Assembly: GCF_000003195.3 (NCBI RefSeq)
Contig: NC_012871.2
Span: forward strand, 57,403,802 to 57,467,801
From: Sorghum bicolor
Taxonomy: Eukaryota > Streptophyta > Magnoliopsida > Poales > Poaceae
Length of the DNA stretch: 64,000 bases
Direction of reading: 5' to 3'
Positions 25,901 through 38,702 of the stretch are shown here, piece after piece; positions within the stretch are counted from its first letter, which is position 1, and the number at the start of each line of letters is the position of its first letter. Under the pieces are notes generated by a model, which made no database searches, was not told where the DNA came from, and worked only from the letters and a program-made list of their open reading frames with translations. Made by a program: the position numbers and the translations under genes.

Positions 25901-27183
25901 CCAAAGAGCATATAGAACACCTGACATTGACGGAGTGAGAATGCCATCACCAATCACCATGGAGGTACCCATCAGAACTAAAAACAGGAGAATGTTCTTG
26001 AAGAGTGGCTTCTTTTCTAGGCAGTCTTTGACAGAGATAGCACGCTCAAGTTCAGGAGTTGGCAACTTAAGCCTAAAACTAGAAATATCTTCATCCACAC
26101 GCTGCTGATTGGGAAGCATGCTAACTTTTGCATACCTGCAAATCAATGAATACAGCGCAAAAGTGCCCCCTGCAGCCATGAGATGATAGTATCAGTACAT
26201 CATCAACTCAGAGATCCATAAAATCACCCAGATGATAGTCTAGAATCATGATAGTGTTGAAACCAAAATTGCAAATCATACCTTCACCATTGTCATTAGC
26301 TTTGAGAACAATGAAGACATATTTAGCGAATGGGATCAATGCAATAGTGTACATGACCAGCGAAAGTGCTCCCAGTATCTCGACCTCTGACTTTATGGGC
26401 ACTTTACTGAACACGTCACTGAAGACATAGAGAGGACTTGTACCCATGTCGCCGTACACCACACCAAGGGTTTGGAAGGCCATTGCGAAGGTGCTCAACA
26501 TCGATATTTCCTGGAGCAAAGTGCAGCTCAGAGTTTTCAGTCATTGGGATCATGATTCTTGAGTACTAGAATATTAGAATCTGAGAAGCACATGTTTCCT
26601 CATTCCAGACACGAATAAGGAATCTACAGATAGTTGGACGCAAAGCTGAGCCGACCCTACCATCCTAACACCTATCCAAAATTGCTCCAAAGTTACACGT
26701 CTAGGATGCCTCCGGCGATCAGGCAAGAGGCTCCATTCATTCGCTACAACAAACGAAATGGTCAAAGCTCGCACGATTTTAGGTTTCTCACACACTAGAG
26801 ACAGGCAAGAGGCTCCATTCGCGGACGCTACGGAGCGTTTCGATCCACGGACGCGCTCGGGGGCCGGGAGAAGAGAACGAACGCACCTTAGCGCTGTGGC
26901 CGTGCGCGCCGCGCACGTTCATGGACTCGACGTCGAGCGAGTCCACCCGGCGGGGCCGCTTCCCGAACCGCCGGCGGAATGCGCCGGAGGACACCCGAGA
27001 CGCCGCCCCGGCGCCCCCGTTGGAGGAGACGGCCCCCGCCGAGCGCTCGTCCTCGAGCGACCACGACGGCGCGGACTCGGACGAGTCGACCTCGCTGCCG
27101 TCCACCCAGCGCGTGCCCCCCGAGCGCGTCGGCGTCAGGAACCGCGCCGACGGCGGCTCCTCCTGGATCCCGCCGTCGTCCAT
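22934..27183 (-). CDS. HAK: KT/HAK/KUP family potassium transporter (nine exons)
   Basis: Exons, all with GT-AG junctions and matching phases: 27183-26887, 26510-26282, 26169-25921, 25824-25774, 25610-25350, 25000-24948, 24818-24704, 24593-24339 and 23982-22934. The sum is 2559 nt, giving 852 aa, the family's usual size. The start MDDGG at 27183 heads an acidic/Ser-rich cytosolic N-terminus ([13 protein letters not shown]). Exon 2 holds the conserved [15 protein letters not shown] (about residues 115-129). Later come [34 protein letters not shown] and the transmembrane segments, then a long soluble C-terminus ending in RVGMTYMV. Family role: K+/H+ symport in the plasma or organelle membrane for potassium uptake and distribution. 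The N-terminus resembles KUP7 / rice HAK23-25 (inference). All junctions are consistent and no stop interrupts, so it is probably functional. Confidence 0.95.
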
Positions 27184-27420
27184 CGCGCCCACCTCGTCGT
27201 CGTCCTCCCCCGGCGACGGCGGCCACTGACAGGTTCGCGGGTGGCGAGTGGCGAGGCGCGGATCCGATAGAGGCGGGGTTGGTCGGAGCTCGGAGGGGTG
27301 AGCAAGCGATTCGTGTCGGGCCCTTTTGGTATTTGGATTTATTCGGCGCCGTGACAATAACGCGCTGCTTCTGGTTCGACCTCACTCTACGGCTGTGATC
27401 TTTGGATCGGTCTTTCCGGA
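27184..27420 (-). promoter_or_regulatory. Upstream region of the potassium transporter
   Basis: GC-rich DNA directly before the start codon, turning AT-rich beyond about 27420. Probable 5' leader and proximal promoter. No unambiguous TATA box was seen. Confidence 0.35.
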
Positions 27421-27732
27421 TTTTTTTTTTTAATTTCTTCTCGTGCCATCGGATAGCAGGTTGGGAATATTTTAAGTCAATTATTGTCGTTACAGTATTT
27501 TACATCTATAATAAATTTCTGCATAATAAAAGAAAAAAGATACGCCGAGTAAATTCCAAGCTCCAATGACATTGTCGCTTTCCAATCTGTGGCCTCGACG
27601 ATTGCCTAGTTTTAATATGTTGAAATTTAGCGACATCAGTGACTACCGTTAGAGCGTACACTTCAATCATCTATAACGAAGGCCCCCAAATTTCAAAAAT
27701 GTCACATAATACAACATCATATGAGCTTCTAA

Positions 27733-28004
27733 GAGCACCTTCAAGAGATTAGCAAAAAAGACTAGCCAAATTTACTGATTTAGCTACTCTCTAAAATAGA
27801 TTTGACAAAAAAAATATTAGACTTCAACGGACTCTACGATGACTAATGAAAATAGACTATCCAAAAGTCGAGAGCGAATAAGGTGGAATGAAGAGCTAAT
27901 AAATTTGGAGAGTCGCTTTACAGAGTCATTTGGAGACATTTTTCCTTCAGCAATAGCTAAATTTATCTTTAGAAAATGATTTGACTAATCTCTTAGATAT
28001 ACTC
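27733..28004. mobile_element. PIF/Harbinger-like MITE
   Basis: The left end GAGCACCTTCAAGAGATTAG and the complement of the right end (GAGTATATCTAAGAGATTAG) are inverted repeats. TAA flanks both sides (27730-27732 and 28005-28007). 272 bp. Confidence 0.8.
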
Positions 28005-28628
28005 TAACAATGCATCTATCACATTAAAAGAATATTGGTCGCCTCGTCGTCAAAGATAACCAAATGATCATCGATCTGGCACCATCAATACTAGCCATGC
28101 TTAAACGGGAAGACTAGCTAACTTTCGCAGCCATTGCAAGATCATAATCTAACAAGTTGGTAACACAAAAATGCATATGGGGAATGATCAGCCCTGCAAA
28201 AACAAAAAACCACATGAAGAATGTTAGCCTGGATGCCTAGATAGACATTCGCAATCGAAATCCTTCATAAGAAATAAGAGCAAGGGATTGATAAAGAATG
28301 ATGTCATTCTTTTTTTGGAACACATTCAATATAAATCCTGACTATTACAGCTAGTTTGGACTACAGTTCACTCCACCTTACCAACGCGGTCACCACATGG
28401 AGAGGATCAGAGAAGGGGAGCTGACATTAAAGGAGCAAGAAGAGCCTAGGGTAGCAAATAGGAGGAGAGGCAGCGGCCATTGTCATTATTAGAAGAGAGA
28501 GAGAGAGAGAGATGCTACGTATTGCTCTCCCTGTCCTAGTTTGTTTATAAGGCGCATATGCATATTAAGAACTGATGATGCATTTTAAACTTTTTTTTTG
28601 AGAAACTAGATTTTAAACACTTATATAA
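28005..28628. other. Intergenic, nothing recognised except a GA microsatellite
   Basis: Holds a (GA)n run at about 28493-28512 and no gene. Confidence 0.5.
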
Positions 28629-28967
28629 GAGCATCTCAACCGTTTGGCAAATAGGCTTTGCGTTCATGTATTTGCAAAAAAGTCTATCCAACGGTTTGAC
28701 AATTGGGTCTTGCAATTTTGTTAACTTGGCAAATAGAGGGGGAAGAACTCGCATATATGCCAAGCCTCTCCGTGCTTGGCATCGCGTCCCTAGCGCGAAA
28801 TCTGTCGCCCTCCCGCGTGGTCGCACGACTACTCCCTCCACTTTGTTGTCAAGTAATTAATGTCAAACTATTGGAGATTGCATCTTTTCATTTTTGCTAT
28901 ATTTATTTGAGACTTAGCAAACTCTCTTATTTGCTAAACGAACTATACAAAACGATTAGAGATGCTC
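28629..28967. mobile_element. PIF/Harbinger-like MITE
   Basis: The ends GAGCATCTCAACCGTTT and (complement) GAGCATCTCTAATCGTTT are inverted repeats. TAA flanks both sides (28626-28628 and 28968-28970). 339 bp. Confidence 0.8.
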
Positions 28968-29036
28968 TAAATCTCTAATAAACTCCATTAGCTCGTAGTA
29001 GTAATAATCTATAATTGGCCTCATATAGTCATATGC

Positions 29037-29619
29037 ATGCGGTCCAAAGAGTGCTATGTTGATGCCTCAGCACCTCCGGACCTCCAAAGCCCTCATCTCA
29101 CGGAAGCTGGACTAGGTATATTTATTCTTAATTTTCAGGTTCAGCCGCCTCAATCCATCTACATAAAGGCGCGACTTTCTACAAGCTCCTCGGTGCTCAT
29201 GGCTGAAGCGGCAAGTCTTGCACTTGCGGCCACAATTTTACAAGCAATGAATATTAGTGACTGTCACTTCTTATCGGATTGCCAGCAACTAGTTTACTTT
29301 CTCAACAGGGAAGACATCACCCACCCACCTGACTGGCGCATCAAACCTTTCACACAGATCTTTGCTAACTGTGTGACTAATAGGCAATCATATTTACACA
29401 AGATCCACATAAGTTTAAATAGCACAGCTCACTCACTAGCTAGGCAAGCTTATTCTTCGGATACCTTGCAGTTTGAAAGCCATTGCTCTTCTGTGCATTG
29501 TGGTACAATATTTTCTGTTTTGCAAGCTCCATTTTCTGTAGACTTGCCTCATGTAAACATTATCGCAGCTTCCTGCTGCCAATTAATATAGCCTTGTTTA
29601 TTGTCAAAAAAAAAAAGAG
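29037..29619 (+). mobile_element. 5'-truncated LINE, RNase H domain and poly(A) tail
   Basis: An open frame at 29037-29591 encodes about 184 residues of a plant non-LTR retrotransposon RNase H domain (RVT_3 type). It has the expected acidic residues in CYVDAS, LMAEAAS and FLSDCQ and the late NSTAHSLARQA motif. The stop is followed by a short 3' UTR and an A11 tract (29608-29619), the classic end of a LINE copied by target-primed reverse transcription. Reverse transcriptase and ORF1 are absent, so only the 3' tail was inserted. The RNase H part itself looks intact but has no evident promoter. Confidence 0.82.
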
Positions 29620-31214
29620 ACATCCTACTTCTATATATAAATGATGACGACGATGACGGTGGACGTGAAATGATTAGAGGGCCCAGTGGGGCCCACCATA
29701 ATTATGCAGCAGCCTGACGGCGACGTAACGCGTCTGTCGGGTATTCTGGCCCGCTTGCGCTTGGGGACGGCATCTTCTGCTCCGCTCCGCCGTGGCGCAG
29801 CGACGGCCGACGGGGTGCTGGCCTGGCCTGGCAATGGACCAGCCGATGCCAACCATGCTCGACTCAATTGGAGCACATGCGCCGCCTTCAAATATCCGCT
29901 GTGCCGTGGCCCGTGGGCCGTTTGCGGGAAGCGGGATCTGTGACTCTGACTCTGTCTCTGTCTGTGGTAGCGCGCGACGGCCCAGTTACAAACAAGAGCA
30001 CCCGTTGGGCCGGTGTCGGTGGCCCAGTTGAGCCGGAATGAGGAGGGATTGGACTCTCCCACTCGGCCAGCCACGCATAGAACAAGGCCTGTTTGGTTTT
30101 GCGACGCCGAACGAGGCCACCTTCCAGTATATATAATCCAGATGAAATAGAACTAGCACTTCTGCACTTGAACGAAACTGGAACTATTTCAGTGGTTGTT
30201 CGGATCGTGGTAAGATATTTTTTTTCAAATAAAAAATTGGCGTTTTCATTACTGTTCGTGCCAAATCTTGCTTATGTCGTGTGATCGTGTCCGCACGTTC
30301 GTAAATAAAATATCTATCTATATGTTCAGAAAATTGAGCATGGGTCAGCTGATTAGTTTTCTTGTGATAAAATGTGTTTACTCAGAGTGTTTGTATCTTT
30401 TCAAATTTAGTTTAAAATTTAACAACGTTGTTGTTCACTCGGTGATTTTAGTTCCAACTAGCTACTTGGTCTCGATTTTAGTAGGGGACAGAGTTGGGAG
30501 CAGGTTTAAGTGATTCTCATTTGATTCTCTATGCGTGATTTTCATTGGGAATTCGAAGCTGGGAGTGCTCCCAAATGGTCTCCAAAGGAGAGTTTGCTTA
30601 GGAAACGGATATCGATGGAGGATGATTTTATCACCATCAGCCTTATTTTTTCATAAAGGATATTGAAAAGCAACGGTCTAAGATTTTCTTTTGGTGGTAG
30701 GTCAGTCTAAATGCATAGTTTTATAACACAGTTATCAAGACTATAAACTAGGTAATCAAGCCACATAAGTTTTACGGGGATGAAACTCCTCTCTCATCTT
30801 ATGAAACTTCTTCATTTAATGACCCTACCAAGTCAGCAATTTTGCTTATGTGACATCCTATTTAATTTTTTTGCATGATATTCTCATAAAACATGCATTG
30901 AGACTGACCTAAGAGTCGTCATCGTCAATCTACATGTGAAAAGATAAGCGAGTGTGCTTGGACTTTCTCGAGGGGGGAGGAATAGAAAAATCACGCTGGT
31001 GGGCTAGCTTGGCGCAAAGTATGGCCTATTGTCTATTTGGGCCTGAGTTAGTCCAACAACTATTAAGTCGGCCATTGAGTCCAACTAGCCAACCTTAGCC
31101 AGTAATCCAATCCAATCCAATCCAATCTGTGCAACAGTAGGCTGCGCGGTCAACAAACCAGGAACACTATTTAAGTCATGATCTTAGTATGATATCAAAA
31201 TATCAGCTAACAAA
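29620..31214. other. Intergenic region
   Basis: 29640-30090 is GC-rich with small open frames on both strands but no family match. A GGCCTGTTTGGTTTTGCGAC end near 30088 may be a MITE fragment. The remainder is AT-rich. A (TCCAA)n run lies at about 31107-31126. Confidence 0.4.
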
Positions 31215-33180
31215 TCTCTATTATCTATACCTATCTATAAAGAGCCAAAATTTCAGTCTGCCTTTTTTTTCTGCCAATCTCCAGTCCGTTTTGGTATGGA
31301 TGGCAAAGTCCACCACGGCCTCGGTGCAGAGTTGAAACATACTAAACACCAGATCTCCTTCCCAAAACCAAATCTGACATGCACACGATAAGACCTGTAT
31401 CCAGCAATGCACAAAACCAGATCCAGATATCAGATCAGATAAGTCCAAAACAAAATCACATACATAAAAATCATGTATACCAAATAAAGGCCACCAACCA
31501 TGCCCAATCCCTCCCAAATCTATATTCCAAAGATTTTCTAAATCTGCAAGTAAAGTGCAAGGGACTAAACCGAGACTGAATCAAAACCGCCACACGGATC
31601 CAAATCCAAACTCATATTAGACTAACTCTAGAAAGCCAACTTATAAAATCATCAATTGAACAAACTTGATATTTCCTCTGTCGACCTCCACAGCAATAAA
31701 CAAAAAAGGATTCCTTTCTCCATCCATACACAAATTGATTGAAGACAAAATCAGAGAAAGAATTGACGAAATAAGAGGAAGAATCAAAGAGGCATCAGAG
31801 AGGGTCGCGTCTCCAGGCAGCCTGGGGCACCCGCGCCGCCGCGTCTGCGCTCGCTAGCCACGGTGCCCATGACATCGTCTCCCTCGCGCGCGTGGCCAGG
31901 GGCGCCCACACCGTCAATCTGATGCACCTGCACCGCCAATCAGGTTTGCCGGAGCCGCGTAGCCGCCTACTCCCCCAGGGGTCACGTCATCTCCTCCAAG
32001 GGGCGGCTCGTGCACCTGCCGTCTGAGACAACGAGAATCTGACGAACGGAGCAGAAGGCGACGGGTTAGGGTTGGGGAGGACCAAAGGAGGTCGCCAAGG
32101 TCATAAATGGCTGCGGCTAGGGTTTCGAGAATGGAGTAGGGTCGGGGCTCACCGGTTGAAGGGCTCGATGGAGTTCATGGTGGCGAAGACGACACCGGCG
32201 CGCTGGCGTGCGGGGGATTGGGATTCTGATTGCCCGCTTACGGCATAGGGGACTGGGAAGAGGAGGGCCGTATCGCGCCAGCCGCAGCCCACATCGGTCG
32301 AATCGGAGGGGAAAGAGCGAGGGAGAGATAGATGGCCCTGTTTGGAGGCCGTCTACCAGATCGACAAGGATGGCGAGTTGCGGAGAGAGGAGTGACTGCG
32401 TTCCCAGCTACCAACGTCGCGATGGCGATGGCCAAGCGATGGAGCACAATGGTAGCAAGAGAGAAAACGGATGTGATACTACACGCTCAAGAGCGATGGT
32501 CTGAGTGGGATTTGGACTGCTAGAGCTTGCGGCGTGCTGGGAGGGGAGGGGCGGCGATTGCGCAAAGCGCAAGCTTCCTGCCGCCGGCTGGTCGACGAAA
32601 CACAGGTTAGATGCGTGTCTTTCTTATCCACTTCTCCCCTTGTGCTGGGTGCGTGAATTTGGGCCGTGGGACAATGTGTTTGGGCTGTGTGTGCATGCAA
32701 GTATTGGGTTCTTGGATGGATGCCTAATAAGTGCATAAATTCAATGAACATCCTTAGGTTAGTTGTGTTTTAAAAACTTAGTTATTTTTTTCGTTAAAAT
32801 TTCCTTCCAATCCAAACAATATAGTTTAACATTTTAATCAAATTCTAAAAAAATCATTAAGAAAAAAAATGAAAAATTGGATATTTATTAACAAGAAACA
32901 TTAGTAGCGATAAAAGAAAAAGATGTAATTTCCTGCATAGATTTTAAAATTTAAAAACAAATATAAAAGAAAAATTAAAAATTAAAAAATAATTCATACT
33001 ACAAAGAGCAAAATAAATTAAAAGCTGTTATGTCAATTATTTATTCTTCAATAAATAAAAATTAAAGGCTAAAGCTGAAACATATTAAAAAAATACTATT
33101 AAGCCCTAGCAAAAAAAAATACACAATATAAACTAAAAATATAATATTAACCCGTAGCAACGCACGAACATATTTACTAG
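31215..33180 (+). mobile_element. Non-autonomous Helitron (1966 bp)
   Basis: The 5' end TCTCTATTATCTATACC follows an A. The 3' end ACTAG is followed by T, as expected for A/T insertion without target duplication and a CTRR terminus. About 20 bases before the end, CCCGTAGCAACGCACGAAC corresponds to the subterminal GC hairpin of grass Helitrons (usual CCCGTGCAACGCACGGG) with a few changes. The interior holds a GC-rich block (about 31790-32700) that looks like captured host sequence but matches no family I recognise. No Rep/helicase is present. Confidence 0.8.
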
Positions 33181-34176
33181 TAAACATTATGTATGACTTC
33201 AACTGATATCAGCTGCACAAGCGATGCCACTTATACTATTCAAATACAAACCGACTACAAGGTTCAAGTTTAATCCTTCTAATAGCTTGTCTTTATATAA
33301 TATTGTACACAGTTTTCCCTATATATATTTTTTCCATAAAAAGTATCATCAAAGTTTTCATCAAGCAATATTCATATAAAATATGTATATATCATATCTC
33401 ACATTTCCCTACCATGGTTTCCGCAATGGCGAATTTAGCCAAAGACATCATTGGGGTCAATTTCATTGTATCATATAAATTTTTATTAAGCTTAAATAGT
33501 AATTTACTAAAGTGTTTAGAAATTTTGTCAATGTCGTTAAACACCGACAAACTCTGCTGGTTTCGCAACCTGTATTCAAGATATGTTATGTCATATCTTT
33601 TGTTTTCCTCAAGTTTTTCTTTAGAGTGAATTAGAGGCATCACTCTTCCTCGTATACCAATTATGATATGTTGTGACTAAACTTACTTATGTGTTTTTTC
33701 CAATAAAGAATTTCTCATATGAATTTACAGATGATACAATAATCTATATATGGTTCATTATTTTTTTGTTTCTCAATTAACCATTGGTGTTTAAGGAGTT
33801 CTGGTAGCATATCTACACACAAATCATATTTTCCTTATTATATTTTCCCACAAGGTTTTTGGAGGACTTAATCTAATCTCAATATTTGATGCAATCATAG
33901 ATCCTCTCCAACCGTCCAACAAATCGATGCAGTCAGGGATGGGTGTGTCCATTCGTATCATTGACATCACCATTGACCTTGCAGGAACATTTCGGGATGA
34001 TGTCACGTTGAAGTTATGTGGTGCATTGTACTATAGGGTAATTTTTTTTATTTTTGGTATTCAATAGCTTGCTCATTTTCATCATATGTTTCAACAAAAT
34101 TGTGTATGGTACTTAAACAGTGCACCCAAGTTCATTTGCTTGTACCATTGTCCTTGGAAACATTCAACATGTATTA
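33181..34176. other. Intergenic, AT-rich
   Basis: No gene recognised. A short minus-strand open frame at 33824-34006 has no match that I know. Confidence 0.4.
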
Positions 34177-34433
34177 GAGCATCTCAAAGAGCCATTCTAA
34201 AATTTCATTTGAGTAAGAATATTTGTACCCTCCAATAGCTTTTCTATATGTTGTGCGCATCCTAGAGACTCATTCTCGTTCTCCATCTTTGGCTAGCGAG
34301 AAATTCGAAATAAAGAATGTCTATATTTGGATATCCAATTAAAGAGGTTGTTGGAGGATTTTTTGTCACCAAAAACTCTATCTCTATTCTCATGAAGTAG
34401 AAAAGATATTAAAAAGATCTCTTAGAGTTGCTC
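34177..34433. mobile_element. PIF/Harbinger-like MITE
   Basis: GAGCATCTCAAAGAG at the left and CTCTTAGAGTTGCTC at the right are inverted repeats, flanked by TTA and TAA respectively. 257 bp. Confidence 0.7.
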
Positions 34434-34730
34434 TAAATATACACAAATCCCCAATCAATAATACAAAGCAATTTATTTCTCACTCTTGTCTCTCAAGTTT
34501 GATCTCATCACTACCAACACAGGACAAAAATCGGTCGGATTATTAGAGAGAATCAGGAATTGGGTATATAAAGTGGATAATTTCCGCAGCACTGACATAT
34601 TTTGTACACCATGAGTTGCAAGGAAACTAAATGATATTTTGTATATGGTAAACAAGAGAAAAAGCAAGCGCTTATCTCGGTAAACAAATTAATATGCATA
34701 TACATTTTTAAAATGTTGTTTGGGTGCTTG

Positions 34731-35644
34731 TAGCGGTGGAGCCAGGGGCTGAGAGGGGCCATATGCCCCTCCTAACATATCACATTGGTTACCTTAGATG
34801 GCACACACTAAGCATCATATTGTTCTTGATTGTGTGTATATCCCATCCAACTACTCTAGGATAATTTTGAGCATCAACACTATTTGGACAAAGGCCGGTC
34901 AGTGTTTGGCTCAGGTCATAGCCGGTCGGTAGTGAGGCGATCAGCAATAGCTGAAGAGGGATGATGTACTCACAGTTGTGGTGGTGGTGATGTTGTTGCT
35001 ATGAGAGACTAGAGGTGATCAGTGTGTGTACACAGACAAAATAATAATTAAGTTTTTGTACTCTAGCTACTGGATTATTAGAATCAAGAATCAATAAAAC
35101 TATGTTTAGATACTTTTTTATATCAGAGTATATATCATCTAATAATTAATTTTCATATTACGGTACAAGTTGACACTTGTTTTAGCTAGATCTCAGTACA
35201 AGAAATGCCTACATAATCTAAGGGGTATGCATGCATCGAGTTTCTTGTTATGACACATACACGTCCTAAGTTTTCTTAAACATCCATCTGACATCTATTT
35301 TTCTGATTGGATTTGGAATCATGATGTTTAGGAAGTTAAGGGCTTAACTATATAAACTGGGGATGGTGACTATGGCACAATATAATGAAGTAGCAAGTTC
35401 AGAGTTGCCCTTAGAATCAGTGGTGGAGCCCAAAATTATACACATTGGGCGCCTAAAATGATTCAACTTATTATAAAACTCGTGAACCACTTAACTGGTT
35501 ATGCTACTCATGGTGATCATCTGGGTTAATTTATCGACTTGACATAGATGCTCGTATTTTGTTATTAGATATACATTTTTGGTGTGATATGTTGGGCATT
35601 GGCCCCTACGTGCACCAGCACTCCCCTCTATGGCTCCGCCACCG
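34731..35644. mobile_element. hAT-like terminal sequences, possibly nested
   Basis: GCGGTGGAGCCAGGGG near 34734, CAGTGGTGGAGCC at 35418 and TGGCTCCGCCACCG ending at 35644 are all forms of the CAGTGGCGGAGCCAG terminus seen in plant hAT elements. 35418-35644 looks like a complete short MITE; the left one may be a second end of a larger element that contains it. No target duplication was resolved and no transposase is present. Confidence 0.5.
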
Positions 35645-36591
35645 GGTGCATGCAATGTAATTAAGGTTGGTGTGAGTACAACGACGATGTGGCGATGGAC
35701 GTACTTCTTATTTCCCTCCCTTATAATCTAACCCTGTTCATGCGCGCTGATGTCAGAAAAATCATTGTAGGTAGCAGGTGCATGGACGATGACGTGCAGC
35801 TTGAGAACTCGTACGTAACTATATATACGTGTGTGGTGTAAATCGATTCCTTGCGGCAGTAGTGGTGGTCGATCATGGCGCTCCGCTGATGTCAACCTCC
35901 AATATCCTGTGTACCGCCGCTAGCTGTACTACGTTACTACTATTGCGTTTCTCCAACGCGCTATGTGTCTCAGTAGTTTCATTATCCATCAACAGATACG
36001 GATGGGAGATGTGTCCAATTCTTGCTTCGTGGTCATGTTTAGTTTGTCAAAACTTTTAGGTTTAGCTACTATAATATTTTCGTTTAAATTTGTAATTATT
36101 ATTCAACCATAGAATAACTAGTGTTAAAAGATTCGTCTCGTTAGTCAGTTATTTTTTTATTTATATTTAATATTTTATATATACGTTTAAAGATTTGATG
36201 TAACGAAAAATTTTAAAATTTTGGAAATGTTGTTGATCGCATGATGCGTGATTGATTATAGTCACGCGTCTTGCCCAAGGATCAGCAAGAGGGACACCAC
36301 CAGTTCCATCACCGTTCCGTCTCGACTCTCGACTAGCGCCCCTGGCGGTCGTCGCCATGACTAGTCATCGTTTGCGCGCGTCGTCATGTCTGTAGAATAG
36401 AGCGACTGACAACGAGCTTTCGCCCGGGACACGACGACGTACGGCGCCGTGCGGCCGGCATCTTGTGGCGCCATGGATCAAATCACCCAATCCGGCCGGC
36501 CGGGTAGTATACTAGCTGTATGTATGCCACTAGAAAGCAACGAGTATTATGTTTGTTTATAGTAGCAATCATGGCAGCACAGGCCTACTCA
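35645..36591. other. Intergenic, with a degenerate MITE copy
   Basis: 36033-36228 is a decayed copy of the GGCCTTGTTTAG MITE family (AAAAGATTCGTCTCG and TATATTTAAT recognisable). No gene is seen. Confidence 0.55.
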
Positions 36592-36832
36592 GGCCTTGTT
36601 TAGATGTAAAAAAATTTAAAATTTGAACACTATAGCACTTTTGTTTGTATTTGATAATTATTGTCTAACCATAAACTAACTAGACTTTAAAAAATTATCT
36701 CGCAAATTACAATCAAATTGTATAACTAATTATTTTTAATTTATATTTAATGTCTTATGTATTCGTCTAAAGATTTAATGTGCCAGCGAATCTTGTAAAC
36801 TTTTAGAATTCTAAAGTCATCTAAACAAAGCC
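36592..36832. mobile_element. MITE, GGCCTTGTTTAG family (copy 2)
   Basis: The ends GGCCTTGTTTAGATG and the complement of CATCTAAACAAAGCC are inverted repeats. TCA is duplicated on both sides (36589-36591 and 36833-36835). 241 bp. Confidence 0.88.
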
Positions 36833-36974
36833 TCAGCAACGAACAGCAAGCAAAGTATTTGGAACACGTACGTAAGAGTAATTAAAGATGACGCGCGAAG
36901 GACGACGGTACACGCCTTGTTGCTTGCATGCGCAGTTTTGCACACGCATGCTTACATAGCCACCGTTGATGTTT

Positions 36975-37043
36975 ATAAATAAGAATCTAAAGATTCAATG
37001 TGATGATTTTTTTTTAAAAAAAATTAGAACTAAACCAAGCCTA
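36975..37043. mobile_element. 3' fragment of the same MITE family
   Basis: TCTAAAGATTCAATGTGATG and the end AACTAAACCAAGCCT are recognisable; the left half is missing. Confidence 0.55.
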
Positions 37044-37121
37044 AGTAAGGTAGCCAGCCACTCCAAGATAATTATTATATATATGAGCCAGGAGACGTGG
37101 CTATATACTACAAGATTTCTA

Positions 37122-37367
37122 GGGCCTTGTTTAGTTCCTTCTCGAAATTTTTTATAATATTGTAGCAGTTTTGTTTGTTTGTGGTAATTATTGTCCAATC
37201 ATATGGACTCACTAGGCTCAAAAGATTCGTCTCGTAAATTTCGATCAAACTGTGTAATTAGTTTTTATTTTTGTTTATATTTAATACTTCATGCATGTGT
37301 CTAAAGATTCAATGTGACAAAGAATCTTGAAAAGTTTTTGGATTTTGGGTGGAAATAAACAAGACCC
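37122..37367. mobile_element. MITE, GGCCTTGTTTAG family (copy 3)
   Basis: The left end GGGCCTTGTTTAGTTCC and right end AATAAACAAGACCC form an inverted repeat. The family core AAAAGATTCGTCTCG is present. The flanking trinucleotides do not match. Confidence 0.82.
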
Positions 37368-37818
37368 AAGTTGAAGCAAAGACAGAGGAAGTAGATACAG
37401 TAGAACCTTTCCATATATACTAGCCGCTGCCGCTCCTCTTTTCCTAGCCACACACACGCAGTGGTAGCTCACTATGCCGCATGTCCATCCCACATGTGTG
37501 GATATATATATACTATGTATGTATAGAGAATTAGAGACACTACTCTGCATTGATCGACAATGAACATGAGGCGGACATACGAAGTGGGTGTGCAATGGCT
37601 GCTACCAGGACGCCAGGACGAAAACCTACTTGTACTATATCGATGCACACAATTGGAACGGGCTGCTCCAACTATTCTTCTACTATATATGTTGTGCATT
37701 TAGTGCTAATGATCTATGGTCTCCTACTCAAATGATCTTTTGGGTTGGGTTGGGCTGCAATGTTTTCTTTTTCATAAATTGAACATGGGGTTTGGTGCGT
37801 GCTTCTGTTTCTCTATTA

Positions 37819-38024
37819 GGGCACTCACAATGCAAGACTCTATCACAGAGTCCAAGACACTTAATTACATATTATTTATGGTATTTTGCTGATGTGGCAG
37901 CATATTTATTGAAGAAAGAGGTAGAAAAAATAAGACTCCAAGTCTTATTTAGACTCCAAGTCCACATTGTTTGAGGTAATAAATAACTTTAGACTCTATG
38001 ATAGAGTCTGCATTGTGAGTGCCC
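37819..38024. mobile_element. Tourist-type (PIF/Harbinger) MITE
   Basis: The ends GGGCACTCACAATGCAAGACT and (complement) GGGCACTCACAATGCAGACT are nearly perfect inverted repeats continuing through CTATCA. TTA is duplicated exactly on both sides (37816-37818 and 38025-38027). 206 bp, strongly foldable. Confidence 0.92.
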
Positions 38025-38220
38025 TTAGCCAGTCCTCTGCCTTATTAACTAGGAACTTGATACATGGAGCCAGTTGCGTGCATTGAGTTTAGTGGAGCTT
38101 AGTTTTTTTTAATGAAACAGGAGGATGCCCCTACTGAAATTTTATTGAAATTTGTAAAGGAGAAGTTACAGAGCTCCACCAAGATGGCTTAAGAAACAAA
38201 GAAAATTATAAAAATTATAC

Positions 38221-38513
38221 AAAGCAGCTGAGCCATTGATCAAACATTGGTTGATATTTTCCTCCCAAGTCCTCTGATCCTCAAATAATCTAGAGGAATG
38301 CCAGTTGTACCATCAGAGTGTAACAATGGGATCCTTGAGGTCGTCATCGTGTCCATTTCTCTCTAACAAAGCAGCTGAGCCATTGATCAAACATTGGTTG
38401 ATATTTTCCTCCCAAGTCCTCTGATCCTCAAATAATCTAGAGGAATGCCAGTTGTACTATCAGAATGTAACAATGGGATCCTTGAGGTCGTCATCGTGTC
38501 CATTTCTCTCTAC
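38221..38513. repeat. Tandem duplication of a 147-bp unit
   Basis: The segment beginning AAAGCAGCTGAGCCATTGAT at 38221 recurs at 38368 with very few differences and ends near 38513. The high identity implies a recent event. The upstream GGAGGATGCCCCTACTGAAATTTTATTG resembles a repeat tail but was not assigned. Confidence 0.93.
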
Positions 38514-38702
38514 ACCAAACTCCCTCACAAAACATTACTACGTACATATGTGTTGGCTTGTGCTGCAGAAGTGTGATTTACCGATTAATTGCTCTATATT
38601 CTCTTGCTCTTGTCCACCTTTGTATAGGTAATAAATTATATATATGTTAGCTATTTAGTCCTACATTCCAAGATATAAATATATGCTCTTTGGGATTGGA
38701 TA

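Noticed and set aside
26758..27398. Plus-strand and alternate-frame open frames across the first exon of the potassium transporter
   Set aside because: They are shadows of a GC-rich coding exon; the minus-strand frame has the family N-terminus and correct splicing.
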